Positions 26,325 through 36,921 are shown, counted from the first letter of the stretch. The stretch: DNA of 64,000 nt from Gelidibacter sp038243395 (GCA_038243395.1 JBBSRC010000004.1:21714-85713), one strand, 5' to 3'. Made by a program: numbers and translations. The notes: generated by a model from the sequence alone, not told the origin.

Positions 26325-27644
26325 TTACTGTAAAGACAAATTCCCAGAAAGCTGTTTTAAAGTTACTTCTGAAAGTTTCGCCTGATAAATGGCATCGCTC
26401 AAGCGCAAAGTGGCGTTGATGTAGTTCAGTTGGGCCGTTCTAAACTCGATGGTTGGGATGGTTCCTATTTTATATTTAGCCAAGGTAATATCAAGATTTT
26501 CTTTTGCTATTTCTTCATTGTTAGTTTCTAAATCAATTAAACTCAAATTGGTTAAATAGGTCTGAAACGCGGTATGTAATTGCGAATTTATTGTTTGAGT
26601 TTGCCTCTCAATGACAATAGAAGAATTTTCAATTTGAAGCTTTGCGATTTTTTCATTGCGATTTTGATTGGAGCCATTAAAAATATCAATACTGGCCGCA
26701 AATCCATAATTCCAGCCTTGGGCATTATTTTTTGTGGTAAAACCCAAACTCGATTGTGCATCACTAAAGTTATAGCCAGAAACAGCTGAAATTTTGGGAT
26801 ATCGGTCGCCCTTAATTTGTTTTAATTCCAGTTCTGAAATTCGTTTATTGATCAGTGGTGCTTGTAGTTCTGGGTTTTGAATGGCTGCTAATCGCTCTAA
26901 TTCTGATAATTCTAAATCGGTAGCAATCAATACCTCATCGTTAACCTTAAAATCAATATTCACATCACGTGCCATGATTTCGTTAAGCGTAATCTTGGTA
27001 TTAATATAGCGCTCGTTTTGTCTTATATGAAGGGTCTTGTCCGTATTGAGATCCACTTTGGCATTAAGCACTTCCAATTTAGAGGCTTTACCAATGCTGA
27101 ATCTGTTATCGGCAAGCTCCACGCGTTGTTCTGAAATAACCAAGGTGCTATCCAAAGCAGTTAATTGCTGCTGCTGTTGAACCAGATCATAATAGGTAAT
27201 CATCACATCACTCACACGATTCAAAACCGTGCTTTGCAGTTCTGCTTTGCCTAATTTTTCGAGTTCTTTCAATTGATCATAACGAGCAAACATTCTTAAG
27301 CCATCAAAAATGGTCCAGTCCAAGCCAATGCCGTAATTAATATTATTATTTTTAGCATTATCCAGTTCAATAACATTTCCGTCCGATCGTGTTTGAGAGA
27401 TATTCTGGATGCTATTATTAGTGGTGGCCTGAGCAAAAACTCGAGGAAGCATTCCTGCATACCCGGGACTTACACCCAGAGAATCTACTTTTAACTCATT
27501 TTTCGCCAAACGAATATCGTAATTGTTTTCCAATGCGATTTCTACCGCCTCTTCCAACGTCAGCAATTCTTGAGCCTGGGTTTGGAATGAAAACATTCCT
27601 AAACAGATACTTAGATATAATGACAAAATTTTACTCCCTTTCAT
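26325..27644 (-). CDS. TolC-family outer membrane efflux channel
   Basis: 439 residues from the chosen ATG at 27644, which starts the signal peptide MKGSKILSLYLSICLGMFS; an ATG six codons upstream would add six residues and extend the overlap with the pump gene. The mature protein has the duplicated TolC pattern of long amphipathic helices with coiled-coil character (for example the two QQQQQLTALDSTL and LELKQIKGDRYPKI regions) and beta strands for the outer-membrane barrel. It forms the trimeric exit duct for the RND pump encoded upstream in the same operon (adaptor, pump, channel). The start lies inside the end of the pump gene, so translation is likely coupled. Confidence 0.92.
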   Translation of the reverse strand: MKGSKILSLYLSICLGMFSFQTQAQELLTLEEAVEIALENNYDIRLAKNELKVDSLGVSPGYAGMLPRVFAQATTNNSIQNISQTRSDGNVIELDNAKNNNINYGIGLDWTIFDGLRMFARYDQLKELEKLGKAELQSTVLNRVSDVMITYYDLVQQQQQLTALDSTLVISEQRVELADNRFSIGKASKLEVLNAKVDLNTDKTLHIRQNERYINTKITLNEIMARDVNIDFKVNDEVLIATDLELSELERLAAIQNPELQAPLINKRISELELKQIKGDRYPKISAVSGYNFSDAQSSLGFTTKNNAQGWNYGFAASIDIFNGSNQNRNEKIAKLQIENSSIVIERQTQTINSQLHTAFQTYLTNLSLIDLETNNEEIAKENLDITLAKYKIGTIPTIEFRTAQLNYINATLRLSDAIYQAKLSEVTLKQLSGNLSLQ

Positions 27645-30600
27645 AACTCTCAATTTTATCAAATTCCGGATGGTGTTTACGCTCTCTCGACCACATCATA
27701 TAGATTGATGGAATAACAAACAAAGTTAAAATAAGCGAAAACATCGTCCCTCCAATAATAACTACTCCCATCCCGATACGGCTTACAGAAGCTGCACCTA
27801 AGGAAAGTGCTATCGGTAAAGCACCCAAAGCAATAGTTAAACTGGTCATTAAAATAGGGCGCAGTCTGGATACTGACGCTTTCTGAATCGCTTCGTGTTT
27901 AGCTACTCCTTCTTCACGAAGCTGATTGGCAAATTCCACAATTAAAATTCCATTTTTTGTGACCAGACCGATTAACATGATCGTACCAATCTGACTGAAG
28001 ATATTCCAAGTCTGTCCAAATAACCAAAGCGAAAACAAAGCTCCGGCCACGGCCATTGGCACGGTTAATATAATTACTAAAGGATCGATAAAACTTTCAA
28101 ATTGCGCTGACAAAATAAGAAAGATTAGTAATAGCGCCAATCCAAATGCAAAAAGTGTGTTTGAACTACTCTCTACAAAATCTCGAGATTCCCCACCTAA
28201 GTCGGTCGTAAACGAATCATCCAAAACTTTGCTTTTGATACTTTCCATGGCTTCAATGCCATCGCCAATACTCATGCCGGGTGCCAAACTTGCGGAAACA
28301 GTTGCCGACATATAACGGTTGTTGTGATACAGTTGTGGCGGACTACTATGCTCTTCAGTAGTCACTAAATTATCCATTTGAATCAATTGTCCTTTATCAT
28401 TTTTCACGTACATCGATTTCAAATCCATCGGTTCATTACGATCTTTTTTATCAAATTGACCAATGACTTGATACTGTTTGCCATTCATCATAAAATATCC
28501 AAAACGCTGTCCACTTAACGATAATTGCAACGTTTGCGCCACATCCAATACAGAAACCCCTAAACTCTTTGCTTTGTTACGATCAATTGTGACGTAGATT
28601 TCTGGTTTATTAAATTTCAAATTCACATCGGTGTTGGCAAAAACCGGATGATTTTCGGCTTCATCCATAAACTCAGGAATTTTCTCTTGTAGTTTTTCAA
28701 AATTTGGTGCCTGGATAATATATTGAATTGGCATCCCTCCTCTTCTGTTCACGGCAATGGTCGGTGTTTCAGAAACACTAACACGGGCATTCTCATAACT
28801 CCTAGTCCATCGGGCGAGATCTTCAGCAATTTCCTTTTGACTACCATCGCGCTCGCTAGGATCAACCAATGAAATTGTAGCACGCCCACTATTGACAGAA
28901 GAAGATCCCCAACCTGGAGAGGTTATAATCAAGCTTACTTTTTTTTCTGGAATAGAGTCATTGATTAAATCGGTCATTTCATCCATAAATCGATCCATAT
29001 AATCATAGGAAGCGCCTTCTGGTGCCGTGACATTAAGACCAATATAACTGCGATCATCATAAGGTGCGGTCTCCTTCTGAAGTAAGCTATAAAACACGCC
29101 AATCATGATAATACATACCGCCAAAATCGGGAAACTCCACCATTTATTTTTCATGAATTTACCCAATGTACTTGCATAGGCATTATTCATTTTCACAAAA
29201 TAGCGCTCTGTAAAATTGTAGAATCTTGATCGTTTCTGCTTTCCTGGCTTCATCATGTAAGCATTAAGCATTGGCGTTAATGATAAGGATACAAAGGCCG
29301 AAATCATTACCGCAGAAGCAATGACCACACCAAATTCCCTAAACAAACGCCCCACAAAACCCTCCAAGAATATAACAGGAAGAAATACTGCTGCCAAGGT
29401 GACAGAAATGGAAATAACCGCAAAGAAAATCTCATTTGACCCTTTTATGGCCGCTTCAATAGGTGACATGCCTTCCTCTACTTTCCTATAGATGTTTTCG
29501 GTAACCACAATACCATCATCTACCACCAAACCTGTGGCCAGAACAATAGCAAGAAGCGTTAAGACATTAATAGAAAACCCGAACATCCACATAATAAAAA
29601 ACGTAGAAATCAAGGACACAGGAATATCAACGAGCGGACGCAACGCCATGGACCAATTCCTAAAAAACAAATAGATGACTAAAATCACTAAAACAATAGA
29701 AATGGCCAAAGTTTCAACCACTTCCGTTATGGCGCGTTTTACAAACAAAGTATCATCAATGACGACATTCAGTTTAAAATCGGCAGGTAAATCTTCTTTC
29801 AGTTTTTCAAATTCGGCATAAAAACCTTCAGCAATCTCCACATAATTGGTTCCAGGTTGTGGCACAATTGCCAAAGCTATCATAGGTTGCCCTGAATCGC
29901 TCAACTTGGTTTCCATATTTTCTGCTTCCAAAGTCGCATTTCCGATATCACTAAAGCGCACCACTTTTCCACCATCAGCTAAAATAATGATATCATTGAA
30001 TTCTTCTTCGGTTGAAAGGTTACCTATCGTTTTTACGCTCAATTCCGTATTGGCTCCTGTCAATTTACCTGAAGGGAGTTCAACGTTTTGTGTCAATAAT
30101 GCTTGTCTTACTTCAGCAACAGTAACGCCGTAAGACGCTAATTTTAATGGATCAATCCATAAACGCATCGCGTAGCGACGTTGCCCCCAAATTTGCACAC
30201 TACTCACACCTGGAATGGTCTGTAAACGTTGCGCGAGCACATTATCAGCATAATCTGTAAGTTCCAAGATGTTTTTAATGTCACTTTGTACCGTCATCGA
30301 TATAATGGCACGCGAATCAGCATCGGCTTTTGAAACTACTGGCGCTGCATCGATATCCTGAGGTAAACTTCTGATGGCTTGTGAGACTTTATCCCGTACA
30401 TCGTTTGCTGCTTCTTCAAGATCTTTACCGAGATTGAATTCAATACTGATTCTACTAGAGCCTTGATTACTTGAAGAAGTAATATTTCTAATCCCATCAA
30501 TGCCGTTAATTGCTTTTTCCAGAGGCTCTGTAATCTGGGATTCGATAATATCGGCATTGGCTCCAGAATAACTTGTACTTACTGATATTTGTGCAGGGTC

Positions 30601-30720
30601 AATGGATGGAAACTCCCGAACTCCCAGATAGGTAAAACCAATAATCCCGAAAAGCATGATGGTCAAATTCATCACGATGGTGAGTACAGGGCGTTTGATA
30701 CTTAAGGTGGATAAACTCAT
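27631..30720 (-). CDS. RND-family multidrug efflux pump (AcrB/MexB-like)
   Basis: 1029 residues, normal for HAE1-type RND transporters. Twelve membrane helices and two large periplasmic loops follow the usual pattern. N-terminal SIKRPVLTIVMNLTIMLFG, the proton-relay acidic pair in GLVVDDGIVVTENIYRKVEEG (TM4), and the C-terminal LIGLVTKNGILIVEFANQLREEG are all present. It exchanges protons for export of hydrophobic drugs, detergents or bile-like compounds from the periplasm. Co-transcribed with the adaptor (8 bp upstream) and the TolC-like gene (overlapping). No local TetR or two-component regulator was found, so control must be elsewhere. Confidence 0.95.
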   Translation of the reverse strand: MSLSTLSIKRPVLTIVMNLTIMLFGIIGFTYLGVREFPSIDPAQISVSTSYSGANADIIESQITEPLEKAINGIDGIRNITSSSNQGSSRISIEFNLGKDLEEAANDVRDKVSQAIRSLPQDIDAAPVVSKADADSRAIISMTVQSDIKNILELTDYADNVLAQRLQTIPGVSSVQIWGQRRYAMRLWIDPLKLASYGVTVAEVRQALLTQNVELPSGKLTGANTELSVKTIGNLSTEEEFNDIIILADGGKVVRFSDIGNATLEAENMETKLSDSGQPMIALAIVPQPGTNYVEIAEGFYAEFEKLKEDLPADFKLNVVIDDTLFVKRAITEVVETLAISIVLVILVIYLFFRNWSMALRPLVDIPVSLISTFFIMWMFGFSINVLTLLAIVLATGLVVDDGIVVTENIYRKVEEGMSPIEAAIKGSNEIFFAVISISVTLAAVFLPVIFLEGFVGRLFREFGVVIASAVMISAFVSLSLTPMLNAYMMKPGKQKRSRFYNFTERYFVKMNNAYASTLGKFMKNKWWSFPILAVCIIMIGVFYSLLQKETAPYDDRSYIGLNVTAPEGASYDYMDRFMDEMTDLINDSIPEKKVSLIITSPGWGSSSVNSGRATISLVDPSERDGSQKEIAEDLARWTRSYENARVSVSETPTIAVNRRGGMPIQYIIQAPNFEKLQEKIPEFMDEAENHPVFANTDVNLKFNKPEIYVTIDRNKAKSLGVSVLDVAQTLQLSLSGQRFGYFMMNGKQYQVIGQFDKKDRNEPMDLKSMYVKNDKGQLIQMDNLVTTEEHSSPPQLYHNNRYMSATVSASLAPGMSIGDGIEAMESIKSKVLDDSFTTDLGGESRDFVESSSNTLFAFGLALLLIFLILSAQFESFIDPLVIILTVPMAVAGALFSLWLFGQTWNIFSQIGTIMLIGLVTKNGILIVEFANQLREEGVAKHEAIQKASVSRLRPILMTSLTIALGALPIALSLGAASVSRIGMGVVIIGGTMFSLILTLFVIPSIYMMWSRERKHHPEFDKIESYERE

Positions 30721-30728
30721 CAGCTTGA

Positions 30729-31787
30729 CTAATTCTTTAATTTCACTTTTACTGGCGTGCCATTTTTAAGTGACATCACACCCGAAGTTAAAATAGTATC
30801 TCCTACTTTAATTCCGGAAAGTACACGCACTTCACTATCTGTTCTTGCACCTGTTTCCACGATGACTTCTTTAGCCTTTCCATCTTCAGTTACAAATATT
30901 TTCTTTCCATTTTGTATCGGAATTAAAGCTTCTGTAGGAACGAGTAAAGCATCATCGACGACTTCAAGCGCCATTGTTATATTTGCAAAAGTGCCGGGAT
31001 ATAGTTTTCCCTCTTTATTCTCCGCGATCGCTCTCATTTTTAACGTTCGTGTGGCAATATCAACCTGAGGCTCTATAGCGTAAACTTTAGCCGAATATTC
31101 TTCTTTAGAATTGGAAGTAGTAAAAGTTAGGAGATTGCCTACTTTCATTTGTGAAGCATACTTTTCAGGAATGGCAAAAGTTATTTTTAGTTGACTTGTA
31201 TTGACCAAATTGGCAATTAGGGTTGCTGGTGTAACATAGGTACCTTTAGAAATGGATCGCAATCCGATGGTTCCTGAAAATGGTGCACGCACGGTGGTTT
31301 TCGATAATTGTGCGGCGATCAAATCAGATTGCGCACGGGAAGATTCAAAATCGGCGTTGGCCACCTCATACTCCTCTTGACTTATAGCCTGTTTTTCTAA
31401 CAAGAGTTTGGCCCGTCTCTGATTTTCCGAAGATAATTGCTGCGCCGTTTTTACTTGAGATAATTGAGCCCGTAGCTCGATGTCATTCACGCGAAAAAGC
31501 ACTTGTCCTTTGGACACTTTTGTGCCTTCTTCAAAATTGATACTTTCGACAATACCGGAAACCTCACTTCGAAGTTCGATTTCTTCATTGGCTTCTAAAG
31601 TTCCTGAAATATTGATGTTATCTGCAAAGGTTTGTGCTTTAAGAATTATTCCCTCAACAGACATAATAGTGACGGTTCTTGTTGCGTTTTTTGGACTGCT
31701 AGTTTCGGAATTAGCGCTAATTCTATAAGCAATAAGCGCAATTATTCCACAAATAATAAGCGTGAAAAAAATGTATCTTTTTTTCAT
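30729..31787 (-). CDS. RND efflux periplasmic adaptor (HlyD/MFP family)
   Basis: 352 residues, first gene of the efflux operon. An N-terminal membrane anchor (KKRYIFFTLIICGIIALIAYRI) is followed by the lipoyl-like halves (VSGIVESINFEEGTKVSKGQ and TVRAPFSGTIGLRSISKGTYV) around a coiled-coil hairpin (residues about 105-160), then beta-barrel and membrane-proximal domains ending with VRVLSGIKVGDTILTSG. It bridges the inner-membrane pump and the TolC-like channel. No lipobox cysteine, so anchoring is by the transmembrane helix. The 380-bp region upstream is the likely promoter and shared with the divergent susC gene. Confidence 0.93.
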   Translation of the reverse strand: MKKRYIFFTLIICGIIALIAYRISANSETSSPKNATRTVTIMSVEGIILKAQTFADNINISGTLEANEEIELRSEVSGIVESINFEEGTKVSKGQVLFRVNDIELRAQLSQVKTAQQLSSENQRRAKLLLEKQAISQEEYEVANADFESSRAQSDLIAAQLSKTTVRAPFSGTIGLRSISKGTYVTPATLIANLVNTSQLKITFAIPEKYASQMKVGNLLTFTTSNSKEEYSAKVYAIEPQVDIATRTLKMRAIAENKEGKLYPGTFANITMALEVVDDALLVPTEALIPIQNGKKIFVTEDGKAKEVIVETGARTDSEVRVLSGIKVGDTILTSGVMSLKNGTPVKVKLKN

Positions 31788-32167
31788 TAAAAGGTGGGTT
31801 ATTTAGATTAAGGAATCTTACTGATTCACAAATCTAATTTTTTAATGTTAGAAGTATGGAAACTTCAATTTTTTTAACAAATTTTAAGAAAAAAAGAGAA
31901 GGAAATCAAACCCTTTGAATTAAAGGCAAATAATCCATAGTACTATAAATATGTTGAAAAGAGATTTTCCATAAAAGCCAACTAAATTATAAACTGGATT
32001 TAAACCTATTCTTGAAGACAATAATCGAACACTTACTCATTCGTTTATAATTATAATATATAACAGAAATTATATGTTTTTTTGGGAACCATATTACATA
32101 AACGCGCATATATAACCATATAATAAATACATTTATGTTATATTTATGAAAATTTAACACGATATCA
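31788..32167. promoter_or_regulatory. Divergent regulatory region between the efflux operon and susCD
   Basis: 380 bp, strongly A/T-rich, no gene. It must contain promoters for the RND operon (leftward) and susC (rightward). The last 90 bp before susC are very A/T-rich with TATATTTATG at 32140-32149 but no clean -33/-7 pair could be assigned. No riboswitch-like structure was recognised. Confidence 0.45.
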
Positions 32168-35100
32168 ATGAGAAACAAAATTACACTTTCAGTTTTTTTT
32201 CTGGTCATTTTTCAGTTTTCGCACGTTTATGCCCAGGAAATAATGATTAACGGTGCGGTAACTTCTGAGCAAGATGGCATGCCCTTACCTGGTGTCAATG
32301 TTATCGTCAAAGGAACGACCCGTGGATCGATGACCGACCTTGAAGGACAGTATTCTATTTCCGCAACTCCTGACAACATCCTCGTATTTTCCTCTTTAGG
32401 ATTTAAAACTCAAGAAATATTGGTAGGGAACAAATCCGAGATAAATGTCAAAATGACTACTGACCTTCAAAGTTTGGATGAAGTGGTGGTTACTTCATTC
32501 GGAATTCAACAGGAGAAAAAATCCTTAGGATATTCTGTGCAGGAAATAAAAGCCCAGGATATCGTTGAGAGCAAACAGCAAAACATTGTAAGTGCTTTGC
32601 AAGGTCAAGTGGCCGGAGTGCAGATCACCAATTCCAGTGGTGCTCCTGGACAGAGTTCTCGGATTATTATTCGTGGCGTAACTTCCCTGGATCCTAATGC
32701 GGACAACCAACCTTTATTTGTGGTAGATGGCGTACCCATTGATAACTCAACAGTAGAATCTGGAGGTACACCGCGAGGATTAACCAACAGAGCAGCTGAC
32801 ATCAATCCAAATGACATTGAATCCATGTCAGTTCTTAAAGGAGCGGCTGCGACCGCTTTATATGGTGTTCGTGCGGCCAACGGCGCTGTAATTATTACTA
32901 CCAAGAAAGGAAAAGCGGGCGTCTTACAAGTCAATTTAAATACCAGCACCTCTTTTGAAGAAGTTAATAAGTATCCGAATTTCCAAAATGTATATGGCCA
33001 TGGATTTTCCGGCGTATATGATCCGGATTCTTTTTGGCCAAACTGGGGCCCATCCATGGAAGAGATAAATAAAATAGATCCTAATATCGAATTCCACGAC
33101 ATTTGGAGAGATGCCATGCGCACTGGAATGCAATTTGACCACTCCGTAAATATTTCTGGTGGTAGTGACAAAATCACTTTTTACGGATCGATGGGAAAAA
33201 TGGATCATGAGGGCGTTATCCCTTTTGGTGACTGGGGAAGAACTTCTGCTAAACTGAGTGGAGAAGTAAAAGTAAGCGACAAATTTAAGTTCTCCGGAAA
33301 TGTGGATTATTCAGTTACCGGAGGAAATAGGGTTCCAAGCGACCGCTTTATGGAAAGATTGGTTTACTGGACTCCCAATGCCGATGTTAATGACTACATC
33401 AACGAGGACGGCACTATGAAGAGTGTTGGAGGAAACACGAACCCGATTTATGATGCCCGGTTCAGTACCTACAAAGATGAAGTGAACCGGACCTTAGGGA
33501 ATTTAAGATTTACTTATAGCCCGCTTGAATGGTTGGATGCCACCTATCTTATAGGATCCGATTATTATAGTGAAAAAAGGACAGAAATCACTCCAGGACC
33601 AATGGGAATCGATGGAGAAAATCCATTAAGCAGTACTGGATACATCCAAGAAACCAGACGTAACAGTCGGGATATCAACTCTAACTTTTATCTTACTTTT
33701 AAAAATAAGTGGACCGAAAAGTTCTCCTCTACCTTAAGAATTGGAAACGATATCTTTGAAAGAAACTTGGAAACAGTGATTGCCAGAGGTGACGATTTCG
33801 TAATTCCGAATTTCTATGATCTTAGTTATACGAGTCAGATTTCGAATTCTCAGGACAAACGTAAACGTCGGCTTATCGGGCTTTATGGCGATCTTATGTT
33901 GAACTACGATGAGATGTTATTTTTAAATATCACGGCAAGAAATGACTGGACTTCTACCTTACCAATTGGAAACAATTCATTTTTCTACCCATCCTTTAAC
34001 GCTTCTTTTATATTTACTGAAGCTATCGAAGCTCCTGAATTCCTTACTTATGGAAAATTAAGAGCCTCCTGGGCGAGAGTGGGTAAGGATACTGATCCGT
34101 ACCTTATTGGACAAACCTACACCTCTCCAAGTCGTTATCCATTAAATGGTCAAGTCGGTTTTACGCGCTACAGTCAGTATGGAGATCCTGAATTGAAACC
34201 AGAAGAAACTACTGCCATAGAAGTAGGTACCGAACTTCGATTTCTTGAAAACCGATTGGGAATCGATTTCACCTGGTATAAATCCAACAGTAAAGATCAG
34301 ATTATTCCTGTGCCAGTATCTGATGCTACGGGCTTTTCGACCTATATTACAAATGCCGGAGAAATACAAAATACAGGGATAGAACTTATCCTGAAAGCAA
34401 CACCCGTTATCACGGAGGATTTTTCTTGGGATATTTCATTCAACGCCGCTTTAAATAACAATGAGGTGGTCAATATCCGTGAGGGCATTGATGAAATTGT
34501 AGTGGGAAGCCAAAGTGGATATGCGGGCAGTTCGGTAACCGTGAAATTGATAGAAGGACAAGCTTATGGAAATCTCTTTGGATCAAGTTATAAACGCTAT
34601 GGGGCTGATGAAAACAGTTTATTTTTAGATAAGGATCTCCCAGTAATCATTGGAGCTAATGGGTTCCCAGTTCGAAATGGCAAGCAACTTATTTTAGGAA
34701 ATTCTACTCCAAAATGGGTCGGCGGAATGCAAAATAGATTCCGATATAAAGGGTTTCAATTTTCTTTCTTGATTGATTTCAGAGCAGGTTTCAAACAGTA
34801 CAGCCAATATGATAACTTCTTCTCCGCATTTGGCATTCCAGAATATACTCTGGATAGAAATGATACCAAAGTTTTTGAAGGCGTACTGGCTGATGGCACA
34901 CCCAACACTAAAGAAGTTTGGTTAGGCCAAGGCGTGGGTCCAGACGGAAAGGATTACGGCGCAGGGTTTTATAGAAACACCTATAGGACATCGAGTGAAA
35001 ACTTTATTCATGACGCTTCCTTTATTAAGTTAAGAAACATCACGTTAGCTTACAATTTTAGCGGGAACATGTTAAAAAGCCTTCCTTTTAGCTCCGTCCG

Positions 35101-35260
35101 TGTGTCGGTTGCCGCTAACAATATTATTCTTTATACCCCTTGGGATGGATTTGATCCAGAATCTTTCAGTGCTGGCGCTGGCGGAAACGCAGTAGGACTC
35201 ACTGGATTAGGTTATCCGGGTGTGCAAAGCATGTTTTTCACTCTTAATCTTGGACTATAA
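32168..35260 (+). CDS. susC: SusC/RagA-family TonB-linked outer membrane transporter
   Basis: 1030 residues. Signal peptide (MRNKITLSVFFLVIFQFSH...AQ), carboxypeptidase-regulatory-like domain (INGAVTSEQDGMPLPGVNVIVKG), the region SLDEVVVTSFGIQQ preceding the plug, plug domain with SSGAPGQSSRIIIRGVTSL and VVDGVPIDNS, and a 22-strand-type barrel ending in VQSMFFTLNLGL. With SusD it takes up large solutes, usually glycans, across the outer membrane using TonB energy. The substrate is not indicated because no glycoside hydrolase, lyase, peptidase or regulator is next to it. susD starts 11 bp downstream. Confidence 0.95.
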   Translation: MRNKITLSVFFLVIFQFSHVYAQEIMINGAVTSEQDGMPLPGVNVIVKGTTRGSMTDLEGQYSISATPDNILVFSSLGFKTQEILVGNKSEINVKMTTDLQSLDEVVVTSFGIQQEKKSLGYSVQEIKAQDIVESKQQNIVSALQGQVAGVQITNSSGAPGQSSRIIIRGVTSLDPNADNQPLFVVDGVPIDNSTVESGGTPRGLTNRAADINPNDIESMSVLKGAAATALYGVRAANGAVIITTKKGKAGVLQVNLNTSTSFEEVNKYPNFQNVYGHGFSGVYDPDSFWPNWGPSMEEINKIDPNIEFHDIWRDAMRTGMQFDHSVNISGGSDKITFYGSMGKMDHEGVIPFGDWGRTSAKLSGEVKVSDKFKFSGNVDYSVTGGNRVPSDRFMERLVYWTPNADVNDYINEDGTMKSVGGNTNPIYDARFSTYKDEVNRTLGNLRFTYSPLEWLDATYLIGSDYYSEKRTEITPGPMGIDGENPLSSTGYIQETRRNSRDINSNFYLTFKNKWTEKFSSTLRIGNDIFERNLETVIARGDDFVIPNFYDLSYTSQISNSQDKRKRRLIGLYGDLMLNYDEMLFLNITARNDWTSTLPIGNNSFFYPSFNASFIFTEAIEAPEFLTYGKLRASWARVGKDTDPYLIGQTYTSPSRYPLNGQVGFTRYSQYGDPELKPEETTAIEVGTELRFLENRLGIDFTWYKSNSKDQIIPVPVSDATGFSTYITNAGEIQNTGIELILKATPVITEDFSWDISFNAALNNNEVVNIREGIDEIVVGSQSGYAGSSVTVKLIEGQAYGNLFGSSYKRYGADENSLFLDKDLPVIIGANGFPVRNGKQLILGNSTPKWVGGMQNRFRYKGFQFSFLIDFRAGFKQYSQYDNFFSAFGIPEYTLDRNDTKVFEGVLADGTPNTKEVWLGQGVGPDGKDYGAGFYRNTYRTSSENFIHDASFIKLRNITLAYNFSGNMLKSLPFSSVRVSVAANNIILYTPWDGFDPESFSAGAGGNAVGLTGLGYPGVQSMFFTLNLGL

Positions 35261-35271
35261 AAAATATCAAT

Positions 35272-36684
35272 ATGAAAATTTTAAATAATAAATACAGATT
35301 TTTCATTCTATCCGTTTTTATCATAAGCTTTGGATGTGATGATTATTTAGATATAAATGACAACCCTAACAACCCCACCAAAGCGCCTCTGGCTGGATTA
35401 ATGGTTAATACCACTTTTGAAACGGCACAAAACCAATTCCGAATGGGAGACATTACTTCTTATTATGTACAATATCTGGCCTCTCCAAATCCCGCAAGTT
35501 CCATTGACGTGATGGATGAGGTAAGCCATGGAAACACCTGGTTTAACCATTATCATGCCATGACAGACCTGTCAGACCTTATCTTACAAGCGGAAACGTC
35601 GGGAGCTAAGCATTACCAAGGCGCTGCCCAAATATTGATGGCTTTAAATTTGGGAATGACGGTGGATGCCTGGGGAGATGTCCCTTATAGTGAAGCCCTA
35701 GAATTTCAGACCATTACCCCAAGCTACGATAAGGATGTCGATTTGTACCAAAACATCTTCAATTTGCTCGATTCGGGGATCGCCAATTTATCTCAAGAAA
35801 CGGAATTCTCCATTGAAGATGATGATTTTATTTACAAAGGAGATGCATCCAAGTGGATCAAGCTAGGACATATGCTTAAGGCGCGTTATTTAAATCATCT
35901 TAGCGCTACCAGTTCATATGTTCCAAATGCTGTACTTGCTGCCTTAGATAATGGATTTACAGATAACGCGAATGATGCGCAAGTGAAATATTTTGAGGAA
36001 CAATTTAATCCTTGGGGACAAGTAGCCATTGATAATGACAATCTTTACCTTGGCGGTTGGATCTCTCAACAGTTTATTGAATCCATGGATGGAACCATCT
36101 TTGGAGTTGCCGATCCACGGTTGCCATTTATGGTTGGCGCTACGGAAAGCGGCGACTATGTAGGTGTTAAAAATGGTGCTGGGCGTGGAAATGCTCCAGA
36201 GTCTGGTGCCCGTTCCACGTTAGAAACCGGAGATTTTTATTCTTCCAAGTTATCTCCGATGCTGATTGCCACCTATTTCGAACAGAAGTTCATCGAAGCA
36301 GAAGCTGCATTTACGGTAGATAAAAGCAGATCTTACACCGCTTACCTTGAAGGCATCCGTTCAAATATGAAAAAATTGGATGTTCCAGAAAGTGCCATTG
36401 AGAGCTATATTGCTAGTCCTAGAATAGGTGTGGGAGAAGCCGCTTTAACCCTGGACAATATTTTTGAAGAAAAATGGAAGGCTATGTTTTTGCAGCCAGA
36501 ATCTTGGGTGGATGCCCGAAGACACAATTATAGCTATACCAATTTTGAGGTACCGGCAAACTTAAACCCTGCATTAAATGGAAACTATTTAAGAAGGCTA
36601 AAATATCCAGATTCCGAGGTAAGCCGAAATGGATCAAATGTTCCAGACGTGACTCTTCTTGATCGCATATTTTGGGACCAATAA
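35272..36684 (+). CDS. susD: SusD/RagB-family nutrient-binding lipoprotein
   Basis: 470 residues. Lipoprotein signal with the lipidated Cys22 in FIISFGCDDYLDI, followed by the SusD-type opening DINDNPNNPTKAP and a helix-rich TPR-like body (SusD-like group 2, shorter than classical RagB). It forms the lid over the SusC barrel and binds the extracellular substrate. The C-terminal part includes the typical FEEKWKAMFLQPESWVDARR motif. It follows susC with an 11-bp gap and ends the operon at a perfect palindromic terminator. Confidence 0.93.
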   Translation: MKILNNKYRFFILSVFIISFGCDDYLDINDNPNNPTKAPLAGLMVNTTFETAQNQFRMGDITSYYVQYLASPNPASSIDVMDEVSHGNTWFNHYHAMTDLSDLILQAETSGAKHYQGAAQILMALNLGMTVDAWGDVPYSEALEFQTITPSYDKDVDLYQNIFNLLDSGIANLSQETEFSIEDDDFIYKGDASKWIKLGHMLKARYLNHLSATSSYVPNAVLAALDNGFTDNANDAQVKYFEEQFNPWGQVAIDNDNLYLGGWISQQFIESMDGTIFGVADPRLPFMVGATESGDYVGVKNGAGRGNAPESGARSTLETGDFYSSKLSPMLIATYFEQKFIEAEAAFTVDKSRSYTAYLEGIRSNMKKLDVPESAIESYIASPRIGVGEAALTLDNIFEEKWKAMFLQPESWVDARRHNYSYTNFEVPANLNPALNGNYLRRLKYPDSEVSRNGSNVPDVTLLDRIFWDQ

Positions 36685-36706
36685 AACATTGTGACATTTT
36701 AAACAG

Positions 36707-36738
36707 AATCTCCCTAAATATTTAGGGAGATTTTTTTT
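36707..36738 (+). terminator. Terminator of the susCD operon
   Basis: A perfect 26-bp palindrome made of AATCTCCCTAAAT and its reverse complement, followed by a run of T, begins 22 bp after the susD stop. Strong intrinsic terminator. Confidence 0.88.
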
Positions 36739-36868
36739 GGTCTGATTAAAATTTATAAATTCTTTACTTCCCGAAAACAAGTTTAAATAAAATTAATTGA
36801 TGATCATGATCTTCTGCACTTTTAAGTAAATTAAATAGAAATTGAATTAGAATTATAGGCTATTAACA

Positions 36869-36896
36869 GACCTCAGGTTTTAGAACCTCCGAGGTC
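36869..36896. repeat. Hairpin of the AGACCTC...GAGGTC repeat type
   Basis: GACCTC (36869-36874) pairs with GAGGTC (36891-36896), with inner complementarity AGGTT / AACCT. It sits downstream of the unknown minus-strand gene and may terminate it. A related but longer palindrome with ACCTCACAAG / CTTGTGAGGT occurs at 50972-51018. Confidence 0.55.
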
Positions 36897-36921
36897 CCAC
36901 GAAGAGTAGTGAAACTTAAAA

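Noticed and set aside
31987..32208. Minus-strand 73-aa frame upstream of susC
   Set aside because: It overlaps the susC signal peptide region and has highly A/T-driven composition.
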